Source: Sphingobacterium thalpophilum (GTDB taxonomy: Bacteria; Bacteroidota; Bacteroidia; Sphingobacteriales; Sphingobacteriaceae). Taken from it: a DNA stretch of 64,000 nt. The DNA lies in NCBI RefSeq assembly GCF_901482695.1, contig NZ_LR590484.1, positions 2,418,001 to 2,482,000 on the forward strand. Direction: 5' to 3'. Position numbers and translations under genes: made by a program. Under the pieces are notes generated by a model that did not search any database, had not been told where the DNA came from, and saw only the letters and a list, made by a program, of their open reading frames with translations. This document shows, in pieces, positions 1 through 14,944 of the stretch (its first letter is position 1; each line of letters opens with the position of its first letter).

Positions 1-5431
<5,431 letters not shown>

Positions 5432-5531
5432 TCGGTAGGTATGATAAAGCGGGACCAGATAAAGCGTCTTAAACATGAAGGATAACAGTTCCAAAATAAT
5501 TTTTACAGATCGTCGGACAAAAAAGATGGGT

Positions 5532-8500
5532 ATGACGAGGATTAAACTGCTACTGGGGACAAGTCTTCTTTTGGGTTGTCTGAACAGTAATGCACAGATC
5601 AAAGGTATTCCGGCGGAATTAGTGCCGTTGGACCAGCGTTCGTTCGAACAGGCAAAACCATGGGTGTTTTGGTATTTTATGCACGCGAGCTATTCCAAAG
5701 AAGGCATTGCTGCGGATCTCAAAGCGATGGCCGAAAACAATATCGCGGGTGCCTACCTTGCCCCCATTAAAGGGAAGACCAATCCACCGCTTTTCGAGCC
5801 ACCTACAGAATCGTTGACTCCCGAATGGTGGGACATGTTCAAATACATTGTGTCCGAGGCAAAAAAGTATGGTCTTAAAATCGCTCTATTGCCCAATGAC
5901 GGTTTTGCAACAGCAGGTGGACCATGGGTCACCCCAGAAAAATCCATGCAAAAAGTTGTTCACGAGGATACATTGGTCAATAGCCATGGTGAAGAACTGC
6001 AGCACTTGAAGTTACCTCAGCCACCTACGGAGCAGGGGTATTATCAGGATATCGCTTTATTTGCCATGCCGCTGGAGAATTTTGCCAGAACGAGTTTTAC
6101 GGAAAAAGTGGAGGTAACCAATAGCTATGGCGAAGATTTGCAACGCCTGGCCGACCGGGATAATAGCCGGCAGTTTGCCACGGCCGCTCCGGGCTGGATA
6201 CAGTTTGCCTTTACAGAGCCATTCCCCTGCAATTCGTTAAAAATTGAATGGACGGCATCCAACTATCAGGCGAATAGATTGCAGGTCTGGGTCAGCGACG
6301 ACGGCATCACTTTTCGAAAGGTTACACAACTGGAATCTCCAAGGATGGGATGGCTGGATTGGGATAATGGTGTAACGCATTTGATTCCCTATACCAAGGC
6401 CCGGTATTTCCGTTTCGTTTACGATCCTGCTGGCAGCGAGCCGGGAGGCGAGGACCTGGATTCGGGTAAATGGAAGCCCTCATTAAAGCTTACCGGCATT
6501 CGCCTATTTGAAGAAGCGCACGTGAATCAGATCGAAGGTAAGACCGGTGAAATATGGCGTGTAGGCAAGAGCTCTGATCCAGCATCTGTCGCTAAAGAGT
6601 CTATATGGAGAGCACAGAAGCTGATTCAGCTGCCCAAACCCGATGGCACTGGCCATGTTGATCTGTCGCTACCTCAAGGAAAATGGAAAATACTGCGGAT
6701 CGGACATACATCTACAGGGCATAAAAACGAGACTGCGGGAGCTGGGAAAGGCTTGGAATGTGATAAGTTGGATGCGAGCACTGTGGCCTTTCAATTTGAC
6801 CAATGGTTTGGCGCTGCCAAAAAAAAGGTAGACCCCGACCTTTCCAAGGAGGTGCTGACGGTATTCCATATTGATTCCTGGGAGTGTGGCAGCCAGAATT
6901 GGACTCATAATTTCCCAGCTGAATTTTTGAAACGACGGGGGTATGATTTAACGACCTATTTGCCTGTTTTGGCTGGGTATTTTGTCAATAGTGTCGCAGA
7001 TTCGGAAGGCTTTTTGCAGGACTATAGACAGACCATTAGCGAGCTGCTGCAGGAGAATAGTTATGGAACACTGCGCAGAAAATCCGACGAATACGGCGTA
7101 GAGTTTACGGCGGAAGCCACAGCGCCAGTCATGACGGGTGACGGCCTGGCACATTTTGCAGCAACGGATCGTCCGATGGGTGAATTTTGGCTGCGAAGCC
7201 CATCACAAGACAAACCTACAGATATCCTGGATGCTGTTTCGGGAAGCCATATTTATGGCAAACAAGTAACCATGGCAGAGGCTTTTACGCAGATCAGGGC
7301 CCAATGGGATGAGCATCCCCGATTATTGAAAAGTTTACAAGACCGGAATTATGCCTTGGGCATCAATAATCTAGTCTACCACGTGTATGTGCATAACCCC
7401 TGGATGGACCGCAAGCCGGGGATGACCATGGATGGTATCGGAACCTATTTTCAGCGAGACCAAACCTGGTGGAAACCAGGAAAAGAATGGGTTAATTACG
7501 CCATCCGATCCCAGCAGCTTTTGCAATACGGTGTGCCAGTTCGGGATGTAGCAGTGTTTATCGGCGAAGAGATCCCAAGACGGTCCGTGCTGCCCAGTAA
7601 CTTGGTTGACGTCCTTCCCGGCGTCATTGGTAAGGCCCGCGTACTACGGACAGATTCGCTGTTGACCAATACAGGTCTACCATTACAAAAAGTGGCAGGC
7701 GTGACTACGAGTGCCAATATGTATAGGCCTGAAGACTGGATCGACCCCTTGCGGGGATATGCTTACGACTCGTTTAATCCGGACGCTCTCTGGAATCAAA
7801 CTAAGGTGCAGGATGGTCAGGTTATTTTTACAAATCATATCGCTTACTCTTTATTGGTAATGCCTGGCAAAACAGCCTTAAACCCCAACGGGAGCCAATA
7901 TTCATGGCGAACGCTGGACCGGCTACGGACCTTGATCCGTCAGGGCGCTACGGTGCTATTTCAAGATATTCCCCATACATGGCGAGGTAAGCTCACAGAT
8001 GTGAAAATACGGGAATATACAGACTTAGTGGAAGAGCTATTTGAGGGGCTGAAGCCCTTTCCGAATACGACCTTACAATTTAAGCAAATCGGAAAGGGAC
8101 GTGTGCTCGTCGGTCGCTACCAAGCCAACGATTTTACTCCATTGGGTATAGACCCTGATGTCGTGATCAATCGGGGGGTAAATTCCCATATCTCGTGGAA
8201 CCACCGCCGTTTTGAAGGAGGTCATTTGTTCTTCGTGGCCAATCAGGACAGTTTGATGCGAAAGGCCCCGCTATCGCTTCGGACAAAAAATACGCATGCA
8301 TATCATTATGATCCGGTACTTGACCGGCTCAGCAACTTGCCTTTTAAGCTACAGAATGACAGAATGGTCATTGAATTAACCTTAGATGCCTACCAGTCCG
8401 GTTTTGTTTTGACAAGCGATAAGGCACTTAATCTCCCCAAGTATCAAATTTTAGACACCCTGCCCCTTAGCGGACCTTGGCTGTTTACGCCGGATGGTTT

Positions 8501-8933
8501 GCCTGATAAAAACTCCTTCAAACAACAGGAGCCTCAATTTTGGACAGAAAGTGCCGACAACGAGATTAAATACCTTGCTGGCTCGGGTAGCTATGAAACG
8601 CAGTTGAATGTAGTACATATTAGTAAAAAACAACGGGCATATTTGCAATTTTCGACGATTGAATCCCTCGCCGAAGTTTTTGTCAATGGTCAGTATGCGG
8701 GTGTCGTTTGGACTAAGCCTTATCAGATTGACGTGACCGATTTCATTCGAAAGGGCAACAATAAGGTCGTAGTCAAAGTGTATAATACTTGGGGCAATCG
8801 CTTCTTGTATGAAAAAGAAAATCCAACGGTAGAAAAGAGAATAAAATCCACAGCATCAGACAAGTTTCTCAAAGGTCTGCTACCTTCGGGCCTGCAGGGG
8901 AGAGTCGAGTTACTGTGGCTAGATGCAAAATGA
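5532..8933 (+). CDS. GH106 alpha-L-rhamnosidase
   Basis: A secreted protein of 1133 residues from the preferred ATG at 5532 (MTRIKLLLGTSLLLGCLNSNAQ signal peptide); ATGs at 5526 and 5475 are alternatives, and the region 5475-5525 reads as a polar stretch unlikely to be translated. The N-terminal barrel (KPWVFWYFMHASYSKEGI, NNIAGAYLAPIKG) is typical of GH106. Two blocks, FHIDSWECGSQNWT and TMAEAFTQIRAQW, correspond to the conserved Glu-bearing strands and recur in the second GH106 of this window (DSYEVYGANWT and SSETFTW). A C-terminal beta-sandwich ends the protein (QYAGVVWTKPYQIDVTDFI). GH106 inverting enzymes release rhamnose from rhamnogalacturonan oligomers, usually in the periplasm. The stop overlaps the next start as ATGA, which implies translational coupling. 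Confidence 0.88.
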   Translation: MTRIKLLLGTSLLLGCLNSNAQIKGIPAELVPLDQRSFEQAKPWVFWYFMHASYSKEGIAADLKAMAENNIAGAYLAPIKGKTNPPLFEPPTESLTPEWWDMFKYIVSEAKKYGLKIALLPNDGFATAGGPWVTPEKSMQKVVHEDTLVNSHGEELQHLKLPQPPTEQGYYQDIALFAMPLENFARTSFTEKVEVTNSYGEDLQRLADRDNSRQFATAAPGWIQFAFTEPFPCNSLKIEWTASNYQANRLQVWVSDDGITFRKVTQLESPRMGWLDWDNGVTHLIPYTKARYFRFVYDPAGSEPGGEDLDSGKWKPSLKLTGIRLFEEAHVNQIEGKTGEIWRVGKSSDPASVAKESIWRAQKLIQLPKPDGTGHVDLSLPQGKWKILRIGHTSTGHKNETAGAGKGLECDKLDASTVAFQFDQWFGAAKKKVDPDLSKEVLTVFHIDSWECGSQNWTHNFPAEFLKRRGYDLTTYLPVLAGYFVNSVADSEGFLQDYRQTISELLQENSYGTLRRKSDEYGVEFTAEATAPVMTGDGLAHFAATDRPMGEFWLRSPSQDKPTDILDAVSGSHIYGKQVTMAEAFTQIRAQWDEHPRLLKSLQDRNYALGINNLVYHVYVHNPWMDRKPGMTMDGIGTYFQRDQTWWKPGKEWVNYAIRSQQLLQYGVPVRDVAVFIGEEIPRRSVLPSNLVDVLPGVIGKARVLRTDSLLTNTGLPLQKVAGVTTSANMYRPEDWIDPLRGYAYDSFNPDALWNQTKVQDGQVIFTNHIAYSLLVMPGKTALNPNGSQYSWRTLDRLRTLIRQGATVLFQDIPHTWRGKLTDVKIREYTDLVEELFEGLKPFPNTTLQFKQIGKGRVLVGRYQANDFTPLGIDPDVVINRGVNSHISWNHRRFEGGHLFFVANQDSLMRKAPLSLRTKNTHAYHYDPVLDRLSNLPFKLQNDRMVIELTLDAYQSGFVLTSDKALNLPKYQILDTLPLSGPWLFTPDGLPDKNSFKQQEPQFWTESADNEIKYLAGSGSYETQLNVVHISKKQRAYLQFSTIESLAEVFVNGQYAGVVWTKPYQIDVTDFIRKGNNKVVVKVYNTWGNRFLYEKENPTVEKRIKSTASDKFLKGLLPSGLQGRVELLWLDAK

Positions 8934-10960
8934 AAAGAATTATGAATACGAAGTGTAAATTGCTGATGCTCACCTTTTCTGTCGCCATGTTTGCGCAAGC
9001 CGGAGCACAGGAAAAGTCGATTACCAATACCGGAGCAAGCCCATATGCCGTTCAGACGGCGGTTGATATGGGGGAGGTGAAATGGACCAAGGGATTTTGG
9101 GCCGATCGTACAAAATCCTGCTATGAACAAATGGTCCCTCAGCTGTGGAATGTATACACGGATGCTTCCTTTAGTCACGCTTATCGCAATTTTGAGATTG
9201 CGGCGGGGCTGAAAAAAGGGGAACATAAGGGGCCATCATTTCATGATGGCGATTTCTATAAAACATTGGAAGCCGTCTGCGCGATTTATGCGCAAACGAA
9301 GGATAAAAAATTACTTGGCATGCTGGACGAAGTAATCCCTGTGATCCGCAAAGCGCAACGTGCTGACGGATATATTTATACCAAGGCAACAATTGATCAG
9401 CAGCAATCGGGAAAAAATATTGAATTTCAGGACCGTCTAAGTTTTGAGTCTTACAATATTGGACACTTAATGACAGCAGGCTGCATACATTATCGGGTGA
9501 CAGGGCAACGTCCACTGTTGGATATCGCGATAAAAGCCGCCGACTATCTATATGGCTTTTATAAAAAATCTAATCCTACGCTGGCTAGAAATGCAATTTG
9601 TCCGTCGCATTATATGGGTACTGTTGAGCTCTATCGGACAACCAAAGACCCCAAATATCTGGAACTGGCCAAGCACTTGATCGACATCAAAGGTGAGATC
9701 GAAGACGGTACGGATGATAACCAGGACCGTATTCCTTTTCGTAAGCAGCATAAGGCTACCGGACATGCCGTACGGGCCAGCTATCTCTACGCAGGCGTCG
9801 CCGATTTATGCGCTGAAATTGCAGATACCACGCTGAGCAATCGTCTTTTTGAGATCTGGGATGATGTCACGCAGCACAAGATGTACATCACTGGCGGTTT
9901 GGGTGCCTTGTATGATGGAACCTCACCAGATGGTACTTCATATGATCCCAAGGAAGTGCAAAAAATCCATCAGGCATTTGGCCGGGATTATCAGTTGCCA
10001 AACTTGACCGCGCATAATGAGAGCTGCGCGAATATTGGTAATTTGTTGTGGAATTGGCGCATGGCGAATTTTACAGGTGATGCGAAGTATATTGATATTC
10101 TGGAATTGGCACTGTACAACAGCGTGCTTTCTGGTATCAGCCTCGACGGCGACAAATTTCTATATACCAACCCGTTGAGTTACTCCTCTGATTTGCCTTT
10201 TCAGCAGCGCTGGTCCAAAAAACGCGTTCCTTACATTTCTTTGTCCAATTGTTGTCCACCCAATATCGTTCGTACCGTTGCTGAGGTAGCTAATTATGCT
10301 TATGGTCTATCTTCAGATGCCGTGCTGGTAAATCTATATGGAGGAAATGAATTGAACACAACTTATCGCGGAAAGCAGATCAACATTGTGCAGCAGTCCA
10401 ACTATCCTTGGGAAGGCACTGCCTTGTTTACCCTACAGGAATTTCCCGCCGGTTATGCTTTGAAGCTACGTATCCCCGGCTGGGCTGGAAGAGCTGAAAT
10501 ATGGCGAAATGACGAGCGGATCGAAGCGCGCGTAGAAAAAGGGTATGCTGTTCTATCGGGCGCCCTAAAAAAAGGAGATCGCATTGCAATCAAATTGCCG
10601 ATGGAGGTTTCTTTTATGGAATCAAATCCATTGGTTGAGGAGACACGCAATCAAATTGCCGTCATGCGGGGACCGATCGTCTACTGTCTGGAAAAGCAGG
10701 ATGTAGCTACAGATGTGAACATCTTTGACTTGAAGATGAAGCAAGCCGAACATTTTACGCCCAGACATGAATATATATTGGGGCAGGATATCGTGCTACT
10801 GGAAGGAAACGCTTACCGCACCAGCAATGCGAAATGGGACTCGCTTTATCGCAGAGCGTCCAATAACAATCAAGAAGCCATCCCTGTACGTTTGGTGCCC
10901 TATTTTGCGTGGGGAAACCGTACATTTGGTGATATGGCCGTGTGGCTGCCCGTGTTTTGA
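8930..10960 (+). CDS. GH127/GH146 beta-L-arabinofuranosidase (DUF1680 family)
   Basis: 676 residues from the ATG at 8930, which overlaps the upstream TGA by ATGA; 8942 is an alternative and 8915 would overlap by 19 bp. The signal peptide is LLMLTFSVAMFAQAGAQ. The (alpha/alpha)6 barrel begins with VKWTKGFWADR. The zinc-site signature of the family is intact: a Glu and a Cys in AHNESCANIGNLLWNW and a Cys pair in SLSNCCPPNIVRT; the Cys nucleophile is part of that pair. A C-terminal beta-sandwich carries ALKLRIPGWAGRAEIW. These enzymes cleave beta-L-arabinofuranosides with a cysteine glycosyl-enzyme. In this setting it would trim arabinose-containing side chains. GH127 and GH146 cannot be told apart by eye. 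Confidence 0.85.
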   Translation: MKRIMNTKCKLLMLTFSVAMFAQAGAQEKSITNTGASPYAVQTAVDMGEVKWTKGFWADRTKSCYEQMVPQLWNVYTDASFSHAYRNFEIAAGLKKGEHKGPSFHDGDFYKTLEAVCAIYAQTKDKKLLGMLDEVIPVIRKAQRADGYIYTKATIDQQQSGKNIEFQDRLSFESYNIGHLMTAGCIHYRVTGQRPLLDIAIKAADYLYGFYKKSNPTLARNAICPSHYMGTVELYRTTKDPKYLELAKHLIDIKGEIEDGTDDNQDRIPFRKQHKATGHAVRASYLYAGVADLCAEIADTTLSNRLFEIWDDVTQHKMYITGGLGALYDGTSPDGTSYDPKEVQKIHQAFGRDYQLPNLTAHNESCANIGNLLWNWRMANFTGDAKYIDILELALYNSVLSGISLDGDKFLYTNPLSYSSDLPFQQRWSKKRVPYISLSNCCPPNIVRTVAEVANYAYGLSSDAVLVNLYGGNELNTTYRGKQINIVQQSNYPWEGTALFTLQEFPAGYALKLRIPGWAGRAEIWRNDERIEARVEKGYAVLSGALKKGDRIAIKLPMEVSFMESNPLVEETRNQIAVMRGPIVYCLEKQDVATDVNIFDLKMKQAEHFTPRHEYILGQDIVLLEGNAYRTSNAKWDSLYRRASNNNQEAIPVRLVPYFAWGNRTFGDMAVWLPVF

Positions 10961-11033
10961 TGAGCTCTCAGTTACAGGATGTTTGTATGCTGATTAATTA
11001 GCTGGAACAGTGATAAATGCATAATTTATAAAA

Positions 11034-12455
11034 ATGAAAACTTATTTACTTGCTATATTTCTAATTATCGGGCAGTTGGGGGCTCATGCGAAAGTCCGCT
11101 TGTCTGCCCTTTTTACGGACGGAATGGTCTTGCAGCAGCAGAGTAGGGTACCTCTCTGGGGCTGGGCAGATCCACAGGCAACGGTTACCGTGCAGACCTC
11201 CTGGAACGGGCGAAAGTACCAAGTGAAGGCTGACCAACTGGGACAATGGAAAATCGTTGTGCAAACACCTGTGGCGGGAGGACCTTATCGGATTACAATT
11301 GCCGAACAGCAGGCCATCGAGCTTCGTGATATTCTGATTGGCGAGGTGTGGCTATGCTCTGGGCAATCGAACATGGAAATGCCGCTGAAGGGGTACCCCG
11401 GACAGCCTATTCTAGGCAGCACGGAAGCGATTATGAATTCGAAAGATGACCTGCTGCGTATCTATACGGTACCTCGAAACCCATCTTTGCAGCCTGTGGC
11501 CGATAGTAAGCCCAGTGTTTGGAAGAAAGCTGAGCCAGCGTCAGTAGTTGGTTTTAGTGCAACGGCCTATTTCTTTGGCCGACAATTGCGTAAAACTTTG
11601 GGGGTACCCGTGGGGCTCATTCACAGTAGTTATGGTGGTTCGAACATCGAAGCGTGGATGGAAGCGTCCTGGCTGGCTGATCAAAAAGATATCGAGATCC
11701 CCAGACAGGAGTCGGGACTGAAAGACAAAAACCGCGTTCCAACCATGCTTTATAATGGTATGATCCATCCTATTGCCGGATATGGCATCCGTGGGTTTAT
11801 TTGGTATCAGGGTGAGTCCAACTACGAACGCGCAGACCAATATGAGATACTCTTCCCGCGAATGGTTGAAAAATTCCGTGAATTATGGGGGAACTCAGCG
11901 CTTCCATTTTATTTCACACAGATTGCACCCTTTGATTATGCATCATTGCCACCTTATCATAAGGGAGGGAAATTCAATTCGGCCTACCTGCGGGATGCAC
12001 AACGAAGATCTCTGGATAAAATCCCTTATTCGGGCATGGCAGTAACATTGGATCTGGGCGAGCAAAATTGTATACATCCATCCCATAAACGTGAAGGTGG
12101 TGAACGATTGGCTTATCTGGCTCTGCATGATGTCTACGGCTTTGAATCCATCCATCTAAAAAGTCCGGTTTATGATAAGCTTGAAATCAAGGGCAGTACC
12201 GCTATACTTTCATTCCGGGACGCTCCTTTGGGTTTGACATCATATGGTAAAGAAGTGACAACTTTTGAAATTGCGGGCAAAGATAAAGTGTTTTATCCGG
12301 CACAAGCCGCGCTGAGAGGGAAGACGATTGTCATTGCCTCACCCAAGGTAGATGAGCCGGTGGCTGTGCGCTACGCTTTTCAAGACTTTGTTATAGGAGA
12401 CGTCTTCGGCGCCAACGGAATGCCGTTGAGCTCATTTCGAACAGACGATTGGTAG
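11034..12455 (+). CDS. Sialate O-acetylesterase-type (SASA) carbohydrate esterase
   Basis: A secreted 473-residue SGNH-fold esterase with signal peptide MKTYLLAIFLIIGQLGAHA. The catalytic Ser is in GEVWLCSGQSNMEMP; further family blocks are GLIHSSYGGSNIEAW, GFIWYQGESNYERA and a late His in NCIHPSHKREGGERLA. An N-terminal beta domain (SALFTDGMVLQQQSRVPLWGWA) is normal for this family. The name comes from animal sialate esterases; in pectin loci such proteins deacetylate plant glycans, which is the inferred role here. It lies 73 bp after the arabinofuranosidase and 9 bp before the next gene, inside the same operon. A paralogue at 44186 shares every block above. Confidence 0.85.
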   Translation: MKTYLLAIFLIIGQLGAHAKVRLSALFTDGMVLQQQSRVPLWGWADPQATVTVQTSWNGRKYQVKADQLGQWKIVVQTPVAGGPYRITIAEQQAIELRDILIGEVWLCSGQSNMEMPLKGYPGQPILGSTEAIMNSKDDLLRIYTVPRNPSLQPVADSKPSVWKKAEPASVVGFSATAYFFGRQLRKTLGVPVGLIHSSYGGSNIEAWMEASWLADQKDIEIPRQESGLKDKNRVPTMLYNGMIHPIAGYGIRGFIWYQGESNYERADQYEILFPRMVEKFRELWGNSALPFYFTQIAPFDYASLPPYHKGGKFNSAYLRDAQRRSLDKIPYSGMAVTLDLGEQNCIHPSHKREGGERLAYLALHDVYGFESIHLKSPVYDKLEIKGSTAILSFRDAPLGLTSYGKEVTTFEIAGKDKVFYPAQAALRGKTIVIASPKVDEPVAVRYAFQDFVIGDVFGANGMPLSSFRTDDW

Positions 12456-12464
12456 ATAAACGTT

Positions 12465-14786
12465 ATGACCAAAAAATTTATCTTTAGTATTATATTCTTT
12501 CTTGTTACTGTTTTGAGTCCCGTGGTGGCCCAGGATATCCGATGGAAAGATTATTACGTGTCCTGGACGACACAAAGTAAGAATTCATCCGAATCCATGC
12601 CGATGGGTGGGGGCGACATTGGTTTGAATGTGTGGGTTGAAGACGGTGAATTGTTGCTGTATTTAGGTAAAACAGGCGCATTTGACGAGAACAATACCTT
12701 GCTTAAGCTCGGCCGTATCCGTGTGCATCTTTATCCCAATCCGTTTGAAGGGGATAAATTTCTGCAAGAATTGCAGCTGGACAAAGGACATATCCTTGTA
12801 AAAGGTGAACATCAAGGTGTCAAAGCAGAAATTTTGGTTTGGGTAGATGTGTTCAGCCCAAACGTCCATCTCGAAATCAAAGCAAATCAGAACGTCAATG
12901 TGCAAGCTGCATATGAAAACTGGCGTTTTCAGGACCTTTTTCCGAAGAAGAAAGAAAATAATGCAAATTCGTGGAAATGGGCTCCTCCTGGACCTGTGGT
13001 CACATACAAAGATCAGGTTGAAGCCGCAGCAAATAAGATTTTCTTTTATCATCAAAATCAGGACAGCACAGCGTTTGATATCGTGGTGAATCAACAAGGC
13101 CTGTCGGCCATTAAGGATTCCTTGTACAACCCACTCAAGAAGCTAACCTCGGGCGGCCTTTTTCAAGGGCATGATTTTATATATGCCGGCCAGCTTAGCG
13201 GGCGCTACATGAATACTCCGTATCAGTCCTGGATACTCAAAAGCCAGCGCGCGAAGCGGAATCATGCGCTTCAGGTGACGTTGCATGTGGACCAGTCAAT
13301 GCAACTTTCGCGCTGGAAAACAGATGTAAATACTTTGGCAAAGCCCAAAGTGTCTGTATTGGCGACCAAGCGCGCAACAGAATCTTGGTGGGAAGCGTTT
13401 TGGAATAGAAGTTATATTGTCATCCTACCCGAACAGAAAGATCCAGAAAATGAGGCTTGGCAAGTGGGCCGAAATTATCAGTTGTTTCGATTTATGCTGG
13501 CTTGTAATGCCTATGGGAACTACCCAACGAAATTTAACGGCGGTTTATTTACCTATGACCCTGTCGCCGTCGATAGCAGCTTCCATTTTACGCCAGATTT
13601 CCGGAATTGGGGCGGAGGCACACATACCGCACAGAATCAGCGATTGGTCTATTGGCCCATGCTGAAAAGCGGGGACTTTGACATGCTGCCTGCACAATTT
13701 AAATTTTACCAGCGTATATTAAAAAATGCGGAGTGGCGGTCACGTGTGTATTGGGGACACGGAGGAGCCAGTTTTACCGAGCAGATTGAAAATTTTGGTC
13801 TTCCCAACCCAGCGGAATATAATTGGAAACGGCCAAAAGATTTTGATAAAGGCCTTGAATACAATGCCTGGCTTGAGTACCAATGGGATACCGTCCTCGA
13901 GTTTTGTATGATGATGCTCGAAACGGACCGGTATCAGGGAGCTGATATTCGGAGTTATATCCCATTTATCGAGAGCTGCCTGCGTTTTTTTGACGAGCAT
14001 TATCACTATCGGGCCCGACAATTGGGCAGTAAGCTGCTGGATGACAAGGGGCATCTGGTGTTGTATCCCGGATCCTCCGCAGAGACCTACAAAATGGCTT
14101 ATAATGCCTCGACGACAATTGCAGCGTTGCAGCAGGTAACCCAACGGATGCTTACCCTGCCAGAAACTTTGGTCAGCCCGGGGCTGAGAAAGTATCTACA
14201 GGGCTTTTTATCCCGAATCCCACCATTGCCGCTAAGGGAGCTGAATGGAAAAACGTTATTGGCTCCAGCACAACAATGGGCCCGGATCAACAATACAGAG
14301 TCGCCACAGCTTTACGGCGTATATCCTTGGGGAATTTATGGTATTGGCCGGCCTGATATCGATATCGCAATCAATACGTACAGGTATGATCCCGATGTGC
14401 GTAAATTCAGAAGCCATGTCGGCTGGAAACAGCATAATATATTTGCTGCACGCCTGGGGTTGACGGATGAAGCGAAAGAATTGACGACGCTAAAACTCAA
14501 GAACGCAGATCGCCGGTTTCCGACATTCTGGGGACCCGGGTTTGATTGGGTACCGGACCACAATTGGGGGGGCTCAGGAATGATCGGCTTACAAGAGATG
14601 CTGCTGCAGGCCACTGATGACAAGATCTATCTTTTTCCGGCGTGGCCCAAGGATTGGGATGTGGATTTTAAATTACATGCCCCGGACCAGACCACCATCG
14701 AAGGGCGATTAAAAAGTGGAAAATTATCTGATCTTAAAGTTTCTCCCCAAGAAAGAGAAGCAGATATTGTGAATCTTTCGCAATAG
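12465..14786 (+). CDS. DUF5703-type putative glycoside hydrolase, (alpha/alpha)6-like
   Basis: A 773-residue secreted protein (signal MTKKFIFSIIFFLVTVLSPVVAQ). The N-terminal part (SESMPMGGGDIGLNVWVEDGELLLYLGKTGAFDENN) is characteristic of the DUF5703 group and is similar in style to the N-terminal domain of GH95 and GH65 enzymes. The middle part is helix-rich with conserved-looking acidic patches (YWGHGGASFTEQIENFG, NAWLEYQWDTVLEF), and a short beta tail (LFPAWPKDWDVDFKLHAPDQTTIEGR) resembles the GH95 C-terminal sandwich. I infer an inverting exo-glycosidase acting on a side-chain sugar, but the substrate cannot be read from sequence. It is the last gene of the operon and is followed by a terminator. 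Confidence 0.65.
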   Translation: MTKKFIFSIIFFLVTVLSPVVAQDIRWKDYYVSWTTQSKNSSESMPMGGGDIGLNVWVEDGELLLYLGKTGAFDENNTLLKLGRIRVHLYPNPFEGDKFLQELQLDKGHILVKGEHQGVKAEILVWVDVFSPNVHLEIKANQNVNVQAAYENWRFQDLFPKKKENNANSWKWAPPGPVVTYKDQVEAAANKIFFYHQNQDSTAFDIVVNQQGLSAIKDSLYNPLKKLTSGGLFQGHDFIYAGQLSGRYMNTPYQSWILKSQRAKRNHALQVTLHVDQSMQLSRWKTDVNTLAKPKVSVLATKRATESWWEAFWNRSYIVILPEQKDPENEAWQVGRNYQLFRFMLACNAYGNYPTKFNGGLFTYDPVAVDSSFHFTPDFRNWGGGTHTAQNQRLVYWPMLKSGDFDMLPAQFKFYQRILKNAEWRSRVYWGHGGASFTEQIENFGLPNPAEYNWKRPKDFDKGLEYNAWLEYQWDTVLEFCMMMLETDRYQGADIRSYIPFIESCLRFFDEHYHYRARQLGSKLLDDKGHLVLYPGSSAETYKMAYNASTTIAALQQVTQRMLTLPETLVSPGLRKYLQGFLSRIPPLPLRELNGKTLLAPAQQWARINNTESPQLYGVYPWGIYGIGRPDIDIAINTYRYDPDVRKFRSHVGWKQHNIFAARLGLTDEAKELTTLKLKNADRRFPTFWGPGFDWVPDHNWGGSGMIGLQEMLLQATDDKIYLFPAWPKDWDVDFKLHAPDQTTIEGRLKSGKLSDLKVSPQEREADIVNLSQ

Positions 14787-14833
14787 TCGCAGGCAGGTTA
14801 TACCTGCCCGATAAAAAAAAAAGGAATAAAAAT

Positions 14834-14867
14834 GGCTGTACCGCTTTTTGTGGTCAGCCTTTTTTTT
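14834..14867 (+). terminator. Rho-independent terminator after the first enzyme operon
   Basis: GGCTG-T-ACC pairs with GGT-CAGCC across a short T-rich loop (one bulged T) and is followed by eight Ts. It closes the GH78-to-DUF5703 operon and lies directly upstream of the rhaT operator at 14875. Confidence 0.75.
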
Positions 14868-14874
14868 GCACATC

Positions 14875-14923
14875 ATAACAGTGCATAACAGTTCACAAAA
14901 ATCAAACAATTAACTTAGTTGCA
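14875..14923 (+). promoter_or_regulatory. Predicted operator/promoter of the rha operon
   Basis: Two direct 10-bp repeats, CATAACAGTG and CATAACAGTT (14875-14894), place CAGT half-sites at 14879 and 14889, exactly 10 bp apart. The candidate -7 element TAGTTGCA starts at 14916, 27 bp after the second half-site, the same distance as in four other promoters of this window. The -7 match to TAnnTTTG is poor here, so the promoter part is less sure than the repeats. The ATG of rhaT is about 20 bp downstream. Confidence 0.55.
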
Positions 14924-14944
14924 AAGAACCTAAATAAAGTATAT

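Noticed and set aside
8723..9226. 167-codon minus-strand frame
   Set aside because: It lies opposite the end of GH106 and the start of GH127/146, both strongly supported, and its protein shows no family pattern.
12663..13097. 144-codon minus-strand frame
   Set aside because: Fully opposite the DUF5703-type gene; Cys/Ile/His-rich composition typical of an antisense shadow.
14792..14808. Perfect 7-bp hairpin GGCAGGT/ACCTGCC after the DUF5703 gene, followed by an A run
   Set aside because: The T run needed for termination is missing on the plus strand, and no minus-strand gene ends here; the better terminator is 26 bp further on.
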